Source of the DNA: Aphidius gifuensis
Lineage: Eukaryota; Arthropoda; Insecta; Hymenoptera; Braconidae
Length of the DNA stretch: 64,000 nucleotides
Reading direction: 5' to 3'
Assembly: GCF_014905175.1 (NCBI RefSeq)
Contig: NC_057791.1
Coordinates: 23,660,537-23,724,536, forward strand
Part shown: piece after piece, positions 54,449 through 63,589 of the stretch
Numbering within the stretch: position 1 is the first letter of the stretch
Layout of the letters: each line of letters begins with the position of its first letter
Notes under the pieces: model-generated
What the model was told of the DNA's origin: nothing
Seen by the model: only the letters and a program-made list of their open reading frames with translations
The model's database searches: none
Translations under genes and position numbers: made by a program

Positions 54449-55810
54449 ATGTCGAAATATACTCTTGGTATTTGCGTCTTTCTTGTTGCTTTGACAATAG
54501 CAGCATCTTGTACACCACCAGGACGACTTGTAAGTGTTAAATAAACTTAAAAATACAAGAATAAATAAACATTTTCAAATGTTATACTGACTTAATGATT
54601 TTTGTATAATTTTAAGTGTCAAAATGACGGTGATTGCTGTTTTCCCCAATGGTTCCGTTGTCTTGAATTTGTCGGACGATGTGTAAAACGTAGACCTACA
54701 TATATTACAACAACACCAGCTGATAAACCAGGAAAACCATCGTCAGGAACTGAACGTCCAAGACCACCACCAACTTCAGAGCCACATCCACCACCAACTG
54801 GTAAACCAGATAAGCCATCAACAGGAGGTGAACGTCCACCACCACCAACAGTGCAACCACCACCACCACCACCACCAGCAGGATCTACTTCAAGGCCACA
54901 TCCACCACCACCAACACCAACTGGCAGACCAGAGAAACCCACGTCAGGTACTGAACGACCAGGATCACATCCACCACCACCAACATCACACCCGACTCCA
55001 CCATCACACACTGGTCGACCAATTACTGAACCAACATCATCATCATCATCATCATCATCTGAAGAAACATCAGAATCATCAGGGTCATCATCTGGCTCAT
55101 CTGAGTCATCGACATCGTCCGAGTCATCAGAGACATCATCTGAAACAACATCTCAATCTCCAGTAAAACCAACATCAGATGGTTCAGTAGAGCCATCATC
55201 TGAGGGACCAGTAGAAGCAACAACATCAAGTGAATCAGAAGAATCATCATCTGGATCACCAGTTGAACCAGCGACATCAGAGGCACCAGCAGAATCATCT
55301 TCTGCAGAACCAACTCAACCAGAAACATCGGAGACAACCGAGGAATCATCAAGTGGATCACCAGTTGAACCAACAACAACAGAAGCATCAGAAGAAACAT
55401 CTTCTGCAGTTCCAACTGAACCAGATGCATCAGAAAAACCCGATGAATCATCATCTGGATCACCAGATGAACCAGCAACATCAGAGGCACCAGTAGAAGC
55501 ATCTTCTGCAGTACCAACTCAACCAGAAACATCAGAGACAAACGAAGAATCATCATCTGCTTCACCAGATGAATCAGCGACATCAGAGGCAACAGCAGAA
55601 TCATCTTCTGCAGTACCAACTCAACCAGAAACATCAGAGACAAATGAAGAAACATCAGAAGCAAACGGAGAATCATCAACTGGATCACCAGTCGAACTAA
55701 CAACAACAGAAGTACCAGTAGAAGCAACTTCTGCTAATGCTGAACCAACTGAACCAGAAACAACAGATGAAATAGTAACAGGAGAACCTCAATTAGTTCA
55801 AATATTCTAG
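54449..55810 (+). CDS. ick-A: secreted knottin fused to a long mucin-like tail
   Basis: Exon 1 is 54449-54529 and exon 2 is 54617-55810. The 87-bp GTAAGT...TTTTAAG intron is phase 0, and the predicted protein has 424 residues. Residues 1-20 form a signal peptide (MSK start, hydrophobic core). C21, C28, C34, C35, C42 and C49 fit an inhibitor cystine knot: C-x6-C-x5-CC-x6-C-x6-C. A dibasic VKRR (50-53) follows. Residues 54 to about 160 are Pro-rich, with recurring TG(K/R)P(D/E)KP and ERP units. A Ser run comes next, then five 34-residue repeats starting at 55241, 55343, 55445, 55547 and 55670 (consensus start ESSSGSPVEP). The tail should be heavily O-glycosylated; no membrane anchor is visible. 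ick-E is its closest relative but lacks the tail. A role as a secreted effector or venom component is inferred from the family type only. Long antisense frames here are composition artefacts. Confidence 0.87.
55241..55771 (+). repeat. Five 102-bp coding repeats in ick-A
   Basis: Five in-frame 102-bp units encode 34 residues each, rich in Ser, Thr, Glu and Pro. Units start at 55241, 55343, 55445, 55547 and 55670. Units 4 and 5 are separated by an extra 21 bp (seven codons). The repeats are similar enough for unequal crossing-over, so copy number may vary between individuals. Confidence 0.9.
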
Positions 55811-56340
55811 ATGTTTTTTTTGTCAAAAAATATAATCTGTTATCGTTATGTAGCAAGATATAAAACAAACAAATGTAATCCACACTTTATCTTGATTAGT
55901 GATTGTTTTCAAAAAAAGAAAAAAAAATAATATTGTCAATGTCTGTCGTTCATTTGATATGTTTTTTTTTAGCTGATAACTTCAACAAGGGCCTTGAATT
56001 TTCTGTATAATAATTCTAAATAATAAATATATCTATAAAATTAGGCAATAATATATCGGCCACTTTTGATTTTTATCATTAAAAAATAGCCTTTTAAATT
56101 CAAATCGACAATAAAATTCAACAAATAAAAAATATACTTGTCTTAATTATATAGTTATTCAATCTTCAAATAAATAAAAAGAAAAATTTAAATTTTAAAT
56201 CACTACATTCTTTGACATTATTTTAATTTAAAAGTATAAAAATTATTTTTTAAAGTTACATAATAATGATAACAATCTATTATTATATATTTTTTTTATC
56301 AGCACAGATTGTAGATTAAATGATCATGATAATTTTTATC
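55811..56340. other. Intergenic spacer, ick-A to ick-B
   Basis: AT-rich spacer. An AATAAA at 56022-56027 is a plausible poly(A) signal for ick-A. No further exon is seen. Confidence 0.6.
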
Positions 56341-56348
56341 ATCTAGAG

Positions 56349-56389
56349 TATAAATACCTTTATCCTCATCGATATAAAATCCAGTCAGT
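56349..56389 (+). promoter_or_regulatory. Core promoter of ick-B
   Basis: TATAAATA at 56349-56356, with an initiator-like ccagtcagt at 56381-56389 about 34-38 bp downstream. A second tataaaa lies closer, at about 56373-56379. Position and spacing fit transcription starting about 100 bp before the ATG at 56491. Confidence 0.6.
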
Positions 56390-56490
56390 AAAACGAAGAA
56401 TAACCTCTTGTATTGTTCCTTTTTTCATTCGGAAAAATCGAAATTATATAATCTAATATATTCAAAAAAAAACAAACAAACAAACTAATT

Positions 56491-56768
56491 ATGGGAAAAA
56501 TATTTCTATTGTTTCTTGTCTTTGTTTTCATCTTTGTTTTGATGGCTTCAATGGTAGCTGCTGATAACTGGGGTTTACCAAGCTGTGCAAAAGTTGGAGA
56601 AAAAGTAAAAAAAAAATAATTAACATTATTACCATTATTTTTTTATTATTTAATTATAAATTATTGTTTTTTATTATTTTTTTTTTTTTGAATTTTTAGT
56701 GTTACACGACCGAACAATGCTGTGAAAAATTGAGGTGTTTATTCTATGCTGCTAAATGTGTCACTTAA
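56491..56768 (+). CDS. ick-B: minimal secreted knottin
   Basis: Exon 1 is 56491-56604 and exon 2 is 56700-56768. The 95-bp GTAAAA...TTTTTAG intron is phase 0, giving a 60-residue protein. Residues 1 to about 24 are a very hydrophobic signal peptide. The mature peptide of about 36 residues has C32, C39, C45, C46, C51 and C58, i.e. C-x6-C-x5-CC-x4-C-x6-C. That is a textbook inhibitor cystine knot frame with almost nothing outside it. The intron falls exactly before the second cysteine, as in the neighbours. The signal peptide does not match the MSKICLI type of ick-C, ick-D and ick-F, so it forms its own branch. AATAAA at 56780-56785 may be the poly(A) signal. Ion-channel ligand, protease inhibitor or antimicrobial roles occur among knottins; none can be chosen here. 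Confidence 0.87.
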
Positions 56769-57142
56769 AAAAATATTCAAATAAATTTTTCTCAATCATA
56801 AACGATTCATCATAAAAATTTTAAATAAAAAAAATAAATTGATCAATCATCATGTGGTAATAAAAATTTTATAAATAAAAATAATAAAAATATTTTTGTC
56901 TTGTCAATTTATTTAAAAGTTACCTTTTTTTATTTTTTATGTTTTTAAATTTACTGTTAAAAATTATGTCTATCTTGGACGTGAAAAAATTTGAAAAGAT
57001 TAATTTTATTTTTTTTTTATTATCAAATATGTAAAATTAGTAATATGATTTCTTCGAATGCGTCTAGCAAACAAGTTTATGACGCCACTATATTTATATA
57101 TGTGTTGAAAATAAAACAGTTCTACTGTGTTGATGTTGTTCA

Positions 57143-57241
57143 TATAAACGCATCGACTTGTCTCTCAAGTGGTCAGTCTTAGTTGAATCTTCCAGTCGCT
57201 TATATCATAAAAAACTTACAAAAAAAAATATATTTCAAATC
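57143..57241 (+). promoter_or_regulatory. ick-C promoter and non-coding first exon
   Basis: TATAAA at 57143-57148 and an initiator TCAGT at 57173-57177 put the start near 57175, 32 bp from the TATA box. The first exon would run to 57241, where the donor is GTAAGT at 57242. The next exon would start at 57656, after an AG in tattatag, and carry the ATG at 57695. The block from aaacaagtttatgacgccac (about 57,070) through the donor resembles 62,122-62,322 upstream of ick-F. A second TATA-like tatataaaa at 57478-57486 could serve as an alternative promoter. Confidence 0.6.
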
Positions 57242-57694
57242 GTAAGTATTTAATTAAATATAATTTATTTGTTTATAACATTAATAACAATCCCTTTAAA
57301 ATTTAAAAAACAAAAAAAAATAATTAAACATCTACACATATTCACAGTGAAAGTAAATTAGTTAAATTAATTTTTGAATATTTAAAATATTTTTTTTTTT
57401 AAATTTCTTTGTACAATTCAGTAGTGTACGCACAATTTTATATTATTTTTTTCTTTCGTGTGACTGATGGCCATGAGTATATAAAATGAGATCGCTTCAT
57501 TCACTTGACCTTCAACCTCAACGTGATTTATCGTGTATTAACTTTTAAATTACTCAGTGTACATAAAATTAAAAGAAAAAAAAAAAACAAAACATTTATT
57601 ATTAATATTATTGTTATGATTTTGTTATTAAAATTATTTTTTATTTTTATTATAGATTTTAAACATACAAACGTGAAAAATAAATATTGACAAA

Positions 57695-58378
57695 ATGTCG
57701 AAGATTTGTCTTATCACTTTGTTTGTGTTGTTTACTGTGAGTGCAATCACAGCAAGAAGTACTGAATTTAAGGGAGTTGAAAGTTCACTTGAAACAATAT
57801 CGAAAAATAATCAAAAATGTCCGATTGAGACTAAACATGGTGACCCAGTAAGTAACCCAATTTGAATTTACAAAAAATGAATGAATAAATTTATGATAAA
57901 ATTCGAAAGGTTAATGTTTATTTGACCCATTGTTTCTAGTGTTCAACAACAAATGATTGTCGATGTGGAAAAGTTGCTATGTCATGTAATGCATATGCAA
58001 AAAGATGTCAAGTTGTAATTACTCCTGATGAATTACAAAGAGGTAAAGCAAATCTTAGACCTGTTGATAGAACAAGTGACAGAGCTAGACCAAGTATACC
58101 AAATAAACAATGTAGTAAACAGAGTCGTCATGGTGATCCTGTAAGTCAATTTAATAATCAATTTTATTAATTTAAATTATTTATTGTGATTAATATTGTT
58201 TATTTAATTAATCATTGTTTATATTTATTTTTTTCAGTGTTTATCAGATAGTGAATGTTGCAACAACAGTTCAAAAATGGTTTGTAATATGTATGCTAAA
58301 CGATGCCAAGTTGAAATAACTGCTGAAGATTTACAAAAAGGCAGAGCTAATCTTAAACATGTAAATATTAATCAATAA
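57695..58378 (+). CDS. ick-C: secreted protein with two tandem knottin modules
   Basis: Coding exons are 57695-57847, 57940-58140 and 58238-58378, with two phase-0 introns (92 and 97 bp) and a 164-residue product. The signal peptide is about residues 1-20, with an MSKICLI start. Module 1 has C42, C52, C58, C60, C67 and C74; module 2 has C109, C119, C125, C126, C134 and C141. Module 1 has C-R-C where the others have adjacent cysteines. Both modules share HGDP before the second cysteine, YAKRCQV at the last cysteine, and a following IT.(D/E).LQ.G.ANL stretch that looks like an amphipathic helix. Each intron sits directly before the second cysteine of a module. The 201-bp middle exon thus encodes the end of module 1 and the start of module 2, as expected from duplication of a symmetric exon. 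Secretion is well supported; activity is unknown. Confidence 0.87.
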
Positions 58379-59530
58379 TGCTGATCGAAATTTAAAATTC
58401 ATTTATTTATTGTACTCGATTATTTTATATAAATGAAAACATTTAACAAAAAAAGTTATATTATTTTGAAAGTTAATAACATATAATTTTTAATGATTTA
58501 TTTTTTTTTTTTTTTGAATCATTTTATGTAATATTTACTAATTATTATTGTGAAAATAAAATTTTTAATTTATAATTAATGGTTTTGTATTTATAAATTA
58601 TTTATTTTTGTTATTTTTAATTAATTTTTGGTATTTTTTTATGGACAGCCATCATTCAGTTGTTTATTTTTTTTTTATAAAAATAAAAATATTGTTGTCT
58701 GATAGATTTCGTCTTCCTGAATCAAAATTTGACTTTGAAAATTTTTCTATCGCATCTAGTATTCTAGAAAAAAAATAAGAATGTTTAAGATAAAAAAAAA
58801 AAAAACATGAATTTCTACTTTATTGACTGTAAAAAAAATCATGTAGTGAAATAATTTTTCAATTAAATTAATCTTTTTTTAATTTTCAAAACCGGAAATA
58901 TATATTTAAAAAAAAAATATATATAATTATGTTATAAATTGCTTGTATTAATTTTGATTCACAGTAAATAGCATCAATCAATTTTTTTTTTTCATCTATA
59001 TTTGTAACATAATATTTTTATTTTTAAAACGAAAATTGACAAAATTTTATCGTACCGTATTATCGACCAAAAAAATCACAAAAGAATTATATAATAATTT
59101 TATTCGTTCATTATTTAATTGCTTTACTTGAAATGTTAATTTTAAATTTTTATTTTAAATATCAGATATGATATTTTTAAATCTTGACATCGTAATATTA
59201 GTGTTTTTTTATTCCCGACCTTTTTCAACATTGCTCAATAGAAATAAAATAGCTCGACATAAAAAACTTTATCACCTATTAATTTAATGATTGAATATCT
59301 AATTCAACTCGATTAGCCCGTCGATTGATGATTATAAAATTTATAAATTGTCATATACATAACTTAATTATTTTTTTCCTCCTATTTATTTACTCAAGGA
59401 ACATTTGAATAAACACAGCATGCATGGAAGATCGTATATTTTTAGTATGACCTTCTGATTATTGCCCAAAATAATTAAATGCAAATAAAAAAAAATAAGC
59501 ACACGTTTACATCACAACCTACTTGTCAAT
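58379..59530. other. Intergenic spacer, ick-C to ick-D
   Basis: AT-rich spacer of about 1.15 kb. An AATAAA at 58555-58560 is a candidate poly(A) signal for ick-C. I see no exon on either strand. Confidence 0.55.
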
Positions 59531-59538
59531 TGATTTTG

Positions 59539-59616
59539 TATAAATACCGACGGTTTTTTTTCGTTAACGATCAGTCTCAATCCTAAAGTTCATCCAGCGA
59601 AAAAATATTTTATTCG
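59539..59616 (+). promoter_or_regulatory. ick-D promoter and non-coding first exon
   Basis: TATAAATA at 59539-59546 is followed by TCAGT at 59571-59575, about 34 bp later. The first exon probably spans 59573-59616, ending at the donor GTAAGT (59617). The 5' UTR intron would end at the AG at 59883-59884, leaving an 18-base leader before the ATG at 59903. The same layout is seen in ick-C and ick-F. Confidence 0.65.
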
Positions 59617-59902
59617 GTAAGTAAAAATACTTGTTAATAAATTTATTGTATTAAACAAAATATTATCTGGTAATTGCATATTTATTTCCTAGTAATTTTT
59701 AATTTTAATAATAGCTAAAAGTAATTAGTAAATTAATGAATAATATAAATGATAATGAATAATTAAAATAATTAACATTTGCTAATGAATAATAATTTTT
59801 CTACTAATGAATAATTATAATATTCAAACAAATATTAAATTTAAACAGATAATAATAAGCTTTTATTTTTTACATTTAAAATAGATACAAAAAAGATTTA
59901 TC

Positions 59903-60276
59903 ATGTCGAAAATTTGCCTCATTGTTTTGGTTGCCTTCCTTGCTGTGACAACTGTCTTCGCACAAAGTGAGGAACAAGATTTTTTTGAAAAACATGGAAT
60001 TGACAGAACATGTGCTCCAAGTGTTGGAAAAGATGTAATTAAATTATAAAATTTCATATAAAATATTTTAATATTATTAGAATTATATTAACAAATTGAT
60101 AATTTAATTTTTTTCTTTTATATTTTCAGTGTACATCATCAAGTGATTGTTGTGGTGATTTAATTTGCCATTCAGTCGCAAGTAGATGCTCACCTAATAT
60201 TACTGTTGAAATGTTATTAGAAATCATTGAAAAACTTAAACATATTCAAATCAATGCTCACAAAAAAAACTTTTAG
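59903..60276 (+). CDS. ick-D: secreted knottin with helical tail
   Basis: Exon 1 is 59903-60034 and exon 2 is 60130-60276. The 95-bp GTAATT...TTTTCAG intron is phase 0, giving a 92-residue protein. The signal peptide is about residues 1-20 (MSKICLI start, VFA before the predicted cut). A short acidic stretch precedes C37, C45, C51, C52, C57 and C64: C-x7-C-x5-CC-x4-C-x6-C. After the last cysteine about 28 residues follow (IT.E.L...LKH..IN) and align with the ick-C tail, so a C-terminal amphipathic helix is a family trait. NIT is a possible N-glycosylation site. AATAAA at 60287-60292 lies just after the stop. It is closest to ick-C; its molecular target is unknown. Confidence 0.87.
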
Positions 60277-60770
60277 ATTAAATTTTAATAAAAATAAAAC
60301 TGTTTTAACTCAATAGAGATTTTATAATAAAAAAACTATAAAAAAAAAAAACAACAAAAATTTATTTATCCATTTTTTTTTATTGAATTTTTCATTTATT
60401 TAATTTTTTTTTTTTTCAAATTTTTATTAGATAATAGCTTCAAGTGTAGCACATGATTAAAAATAAATAAATAAATACTATCTTGATTCTATTTATCATT
60501 ACCAATGAGACCTTAAGAATGATAAAAATATTTAAAAAATAAAAATTCATACAAGTGCGATCTTCGAGGGGTATCTGATAATAATATTTGCGGAAAACTG
60601 GAAAATTTTATTAAGGCCAGAGAGCATAATAAAAATGACAAACAATAATTGAAAAAAAAAATTTAAGTCAACATTCAATTGTTTCACAATCAAAAGGACC
60701 TAAGATTACAAAAAAAAAAAAAAAACAATTTATCATTTATTTACTTTGTTCTTCAAGTGCAATTGTTGCA
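60277..60770. other. Intergenic spacer, ick-D to ick-E
   Basis: About 0.5 kb of AT-rich DNA with the ick-D poly(A) signals at its start. The last part (caagtgcaattgttgca, about 60,754-60,770) belongs to the promoter block shared with ick-A. Confidence 0.55.
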
Positions 60771-60772
60771 CC

Positions 60773-60804
60773 TATATAAACTGCGTCAACTTCGATCAGT
60801 CATC
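60773..60804 (+). promoter_or_regulatory. Core promoter of ick-E
   Basis: TATATAAA at 60773-60780, with TCAGT at 60796-60800 immediately followed by TCATC, gives a start 25-29 bp from the TATA box. The whole stretch aligns with the ick-A promoter. No 5' UTR intron is evident, and the leader is about 65 bases. Confidence 0.68.
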
Positions 60805-60864
60805 AAACCATTCTAAATCAAGACACTGTATTCAATAATAATTAAAAAAAAAATAATTTACAAA

Positions 60865-61170
60865 ATGTCAAAGTTACTAGTAGTTGTTTGCATTGCTATC
60901 ATTGCAATGACAATTGCATCGGCTTGTTCACCTCCTGGTCTTCTTGTAAGTAAATTTGATAATTTTAGTTTTATTATTAATTTTAAATAAATAAAAATGT
61001 TGTTATATTTGTTGTGAATTTTTTTTCAGTGCCAGAGTGACAGCGATTGTTGTTTCTCAAAATACTTCCGTTGTCTTGAGATTGTTGGACGTTGTATCAA
61101 ACGCAATGTTTCAGATGTTGCATCCACAAGTGCTGGTCAACCAGGAGTACCAACAGTTGTCCTCCAATAG
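60865..61170 (+). CDS. ick-E: short secreted knottin, tail-less relative of ick-A
   Basis: Exon 1 is 60865-60945 and exon 2 is 61030-61170. The 84-bp GTAAGT...TTTTCAG intron is phase 0, and the product has 73 residues. The signal peptide is residues 1 to about 20. C21, C28, C34, C35, C42 and C49 give C-x6-C-x5-CC-x6-C-x6-C, the same positions as in ick-A. Shared words include SPPG/TPPG, FRCLE and VGRC(I/V)KR. After the dibasic KR the protein has only about 21 more residues (STSAGQPGVPT near the end). This resembles the very start of the ick-A tail (TTPADKPGKPS). The long tail of ick-A was therefore either gained there by repeat expansion or lost here. AATAAA lies at 61263-61268. Confidence 0.9.
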
Positions 61171-62210
61171 TTTGATGATTGTCTAATTATAATTGTTAAA
61201 TGGCTACAAGATTTTATTTTTATTTTCGGAATTGACACGTGTAATTTTATTTGTTGAATTTAAATAAATAATTATTTTAATCAAAATATTAACTAGACTT
61301 TTTATTCAAATAATGATTAAAAAAAAGTCGTCTGAGGGTTTTGTTGGAGATTGAAAATTTTTCAATATTAGCTTTTCCATAAAAATGATGTTTATACGAT
61401 TTGTTTTCTTTGAAATTACATAGCTCTCTCGATTCAAATTCTATACATTGTATATTTTGTATTCATATGACTCATTCAGCACACAGTAGCTGAACCGGAT
61501 TGCGTATATGTTACTGATAAATAGCATGCTTCTACATGTGTATATGTAAATTGATGTCATCGGGGAAATACCCAAAAAAAATACGCGTGGGTGAAAGCGA
61601 TTAATAACATACTGATATAGAATTAAAAAATTAAGTAAGACGCTTGATTAAATAATTCGTGTTGGGAAAAACCCGAATAAACATCAAGAAAATAAAAGTA
61701 ATTAATAAATATATTGATATAAATATATATATCAAATCTCAGATTAAATTTTTAATTATTTTTAATTAAACACTGGTTCGTATAAAATTTTAAATTTAAA
61801 CGAATATATAGCATCGGATAGCTGAATCTTCTGAATTAAAGATAACAAGTAATAAATTGCTAAAAACTCAATCAATGAATGATTAAATAATGAGCTTTAT
61901 CAATTTAATTATAACGAACATTAATAATAACTTTAAAACAATTAAAATTGAAGTTCAATTCGAGACAATTTGATGATAATTATTGGAAAGATGATAGTAT
62001 TATTAATTATTATGTTTATTTTTAATGAGATATTTCCAAATTTTTGATATCATTAGTATATCCCACGTTTTAAATATTTAAACTGATATTTTTTATGTAA
62101 TCGATTGGGGAAATCCAGTAAACAAGTTCATAATGCCACTGTCTTAAAACTGATATATTGAAGTATGCTTATCACAAATTTGAAAATGCGTGTTCAAAAA
62201 ACTGAGTTGT
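61171..62210. other. Intergenic spacer, ick-E to ick-F
   Basis: About 1 kb of AT-rich spacer. The part from about 62,110 (aaacaagttcataatgccac) onward resembles the region upstream of ick-C (about 57,070). No exon is seen in the rest. Confidence 0.55.
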
Positions 62211-62215
62211 GGGGA

Positions 62216-62316
62216 TATAAAAAGGCTGAATTTGCCTCAAGTGATCAGTCCTAACCGAATCTTTTAGACGTTTACATCGTCCAAGATTTCACTCATAGAA
62301 ATATATATTTGAAACC
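62216..62316 (+). promoter_or_regulatory. ick-F promoter and non-coding first exon
   Basis: TATAAAAA at 62216-62223 and TCAGT at 62245-62249 give a 31-bp spacing. The first exon (about 62247-62316) ends at GTAAGT (62317). Its acceptor would be the AG at 62606-62607, before the ATG at 62650. These elements look intact even though the coding region behind them is broken. Confidence 0.6.
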
Positions 62317-62649
62317 GTAAGTATTTTTTTCGTAACTTATTTTATATATTAACAATTTTAAAAGATGAAAAACAAGATATTTAAATATTACAAAACTTAT
62401 TTATAATTTATAACAATATTAAATAAATTTATATAATGAAAATATATTATTTAAAATAATTTTATTATTAATTATTTATCAATTTTACATGTTGTTTTAA
62501 AATTGCTTAAAGAGACATACATAAAGTTATGAAAAAAAAATATTTATAGGATAATAAATATAATAATAATAATAACAAATTTCTTCTGTGAAATTTATTT
62601 TTTCTAGATTTAAAATATAAGAAGAAACAAAAAAAAAAATACTGAAACA

Positions 62650-62959
62650 ATGTCAAAAATTTGTCTTATTGCTTTGTTTGTACTTTTAACTGTGACTGCA
62701 ATCACAGCAAAATACTGACCTTAAGATTAAAAGATAATTAAGTTTATGACGAAATTAAGTTTGTAGGGAATAAGTATCATTGTTCATATTCAAATCAAAA
62801 AATCATAAATAGATGATAACAAAATTTTATTGTTATAAACTTCATCTGATTTCTTATTTTTAGTGTTCTTCGGGTTATCACTGTTCTCGCAATTACTTCT
62901 GTTGGCGTGGAAAATGTGTAGTCGGTAAGAAGGATGACTATGATCTCGAAACAGAATAA
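62650..62959 (+). pseudogene. ick-F: decayed knottin-type gene
   Basis: The signal-peptide exon starts at 62650 and is very close to that of ick-C. Compared with ick-C, two bases are missing just after the predicted signal peptide, and a TGA follows at 62716-62718. More in-frame and out-of-frame stops lie downstream. The expected first cysteine and a clear donor are absent. A second exon is still visible at 62864-62959: AG acceptor, TGT start and an open frame of 31 codons with C-x5-C-x5-C-x4-C, lacking the adjacent-cysteine pair. An AATAAA lies at 62996-63001. It is most simply a pseudogene. A gene using a different splice path, or a sequencing error at the two-base gap, remains possible, but the error alone would not restore a frame to the second exon. 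Confidence 0.65.
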
Positions 62960-63425
62960 TGATTTCAATTATTCTAAACCCAGTTCTCATTTTACAATAA
63001 ATAATTTAAAAAAAAAAAAAAAAAATACATATACATATTTGTTTATTTATTTATTTATTATTATATTTTTTTCACCTTTAAAATTAATTATCCAAATTTT
63101 TTAATCTTCGAATATAATCATCTAATTAATCTTTCAATCAGGATTTCTGTTACAACATCTGTCGAGAAGCTCAATCAATAAAAAAAAATATTAAGTGCAT
63201 TTTCTTTTTCAAGCTCAAAGGTCAAGTATTATTACAAATATCTTGAAGATAAATTAAATATTTAAAAATAATTTTACAAACATATTCAAAGAGAAAAAGG
63301 ATGATATATTTAATTGAGTTTTAAAGAGGGAAAATATGATATTGTTTAGAGATAATTAGATAAGTAGTTGGTGAAATAGCCAAGTTTCTTTGAAGGTCGT
63401 CTAGGCAAGGGGTCTTGTTGGGATT
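62960..63425. other. Spacer after the cluster
   Basis: AT-rich spacer with the ick-F poly(A) signal near its start. No exon is seen. Confidence 0.55.
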
Positions 63426-63428
63426 CCA

Positions 63429-63560
63429 CGACAAAAAAAATTTTCAAAAAAAAACTCGACAAAGAAAATCACGACAAAACAAATTTCGTCAAAAAAAATC
63501 ACGACAAAAAAAATCACGATAAAAAAAATCACGACAAAAAAAATCGCGACAACAAAATTT
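63429..63560 (+). repeat. Minisatellite, unit of about 17-18 bp
   Basis: The word (c/t)gacaaaaaaaatcac repeats with variations about seven times. The minus-strand open frame here (repeated FFVVIFF) is only a translation of the repeat and not a gene. Confidence 0.8.
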
Positions 63561-63589
63561 AGAAAAAATTTAGACCAAAAAATCAAGCA

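Noticed and set aside
54619..55011. Gly/Val-rich minus-strand frame over the Pro-rich part of ick-A
   Set aside because: Antisense of Pro codons; no independent evidence.
54828..55166. His/Gln-rich plus-strand frame inside ick-A
   Set aside because: Shifted reading of the CCA/TCA-rich repeats of ick-A.
55023..55727. Long minus-strand open frame (234 codons, Leu/Met/Val-rich) opposite ick-A
   Set aside because: It is the complement of the Ser/Glu/Pro repeat codons, which lack stops in this frame; it has no cysteine frame, signal or promoter of its own.
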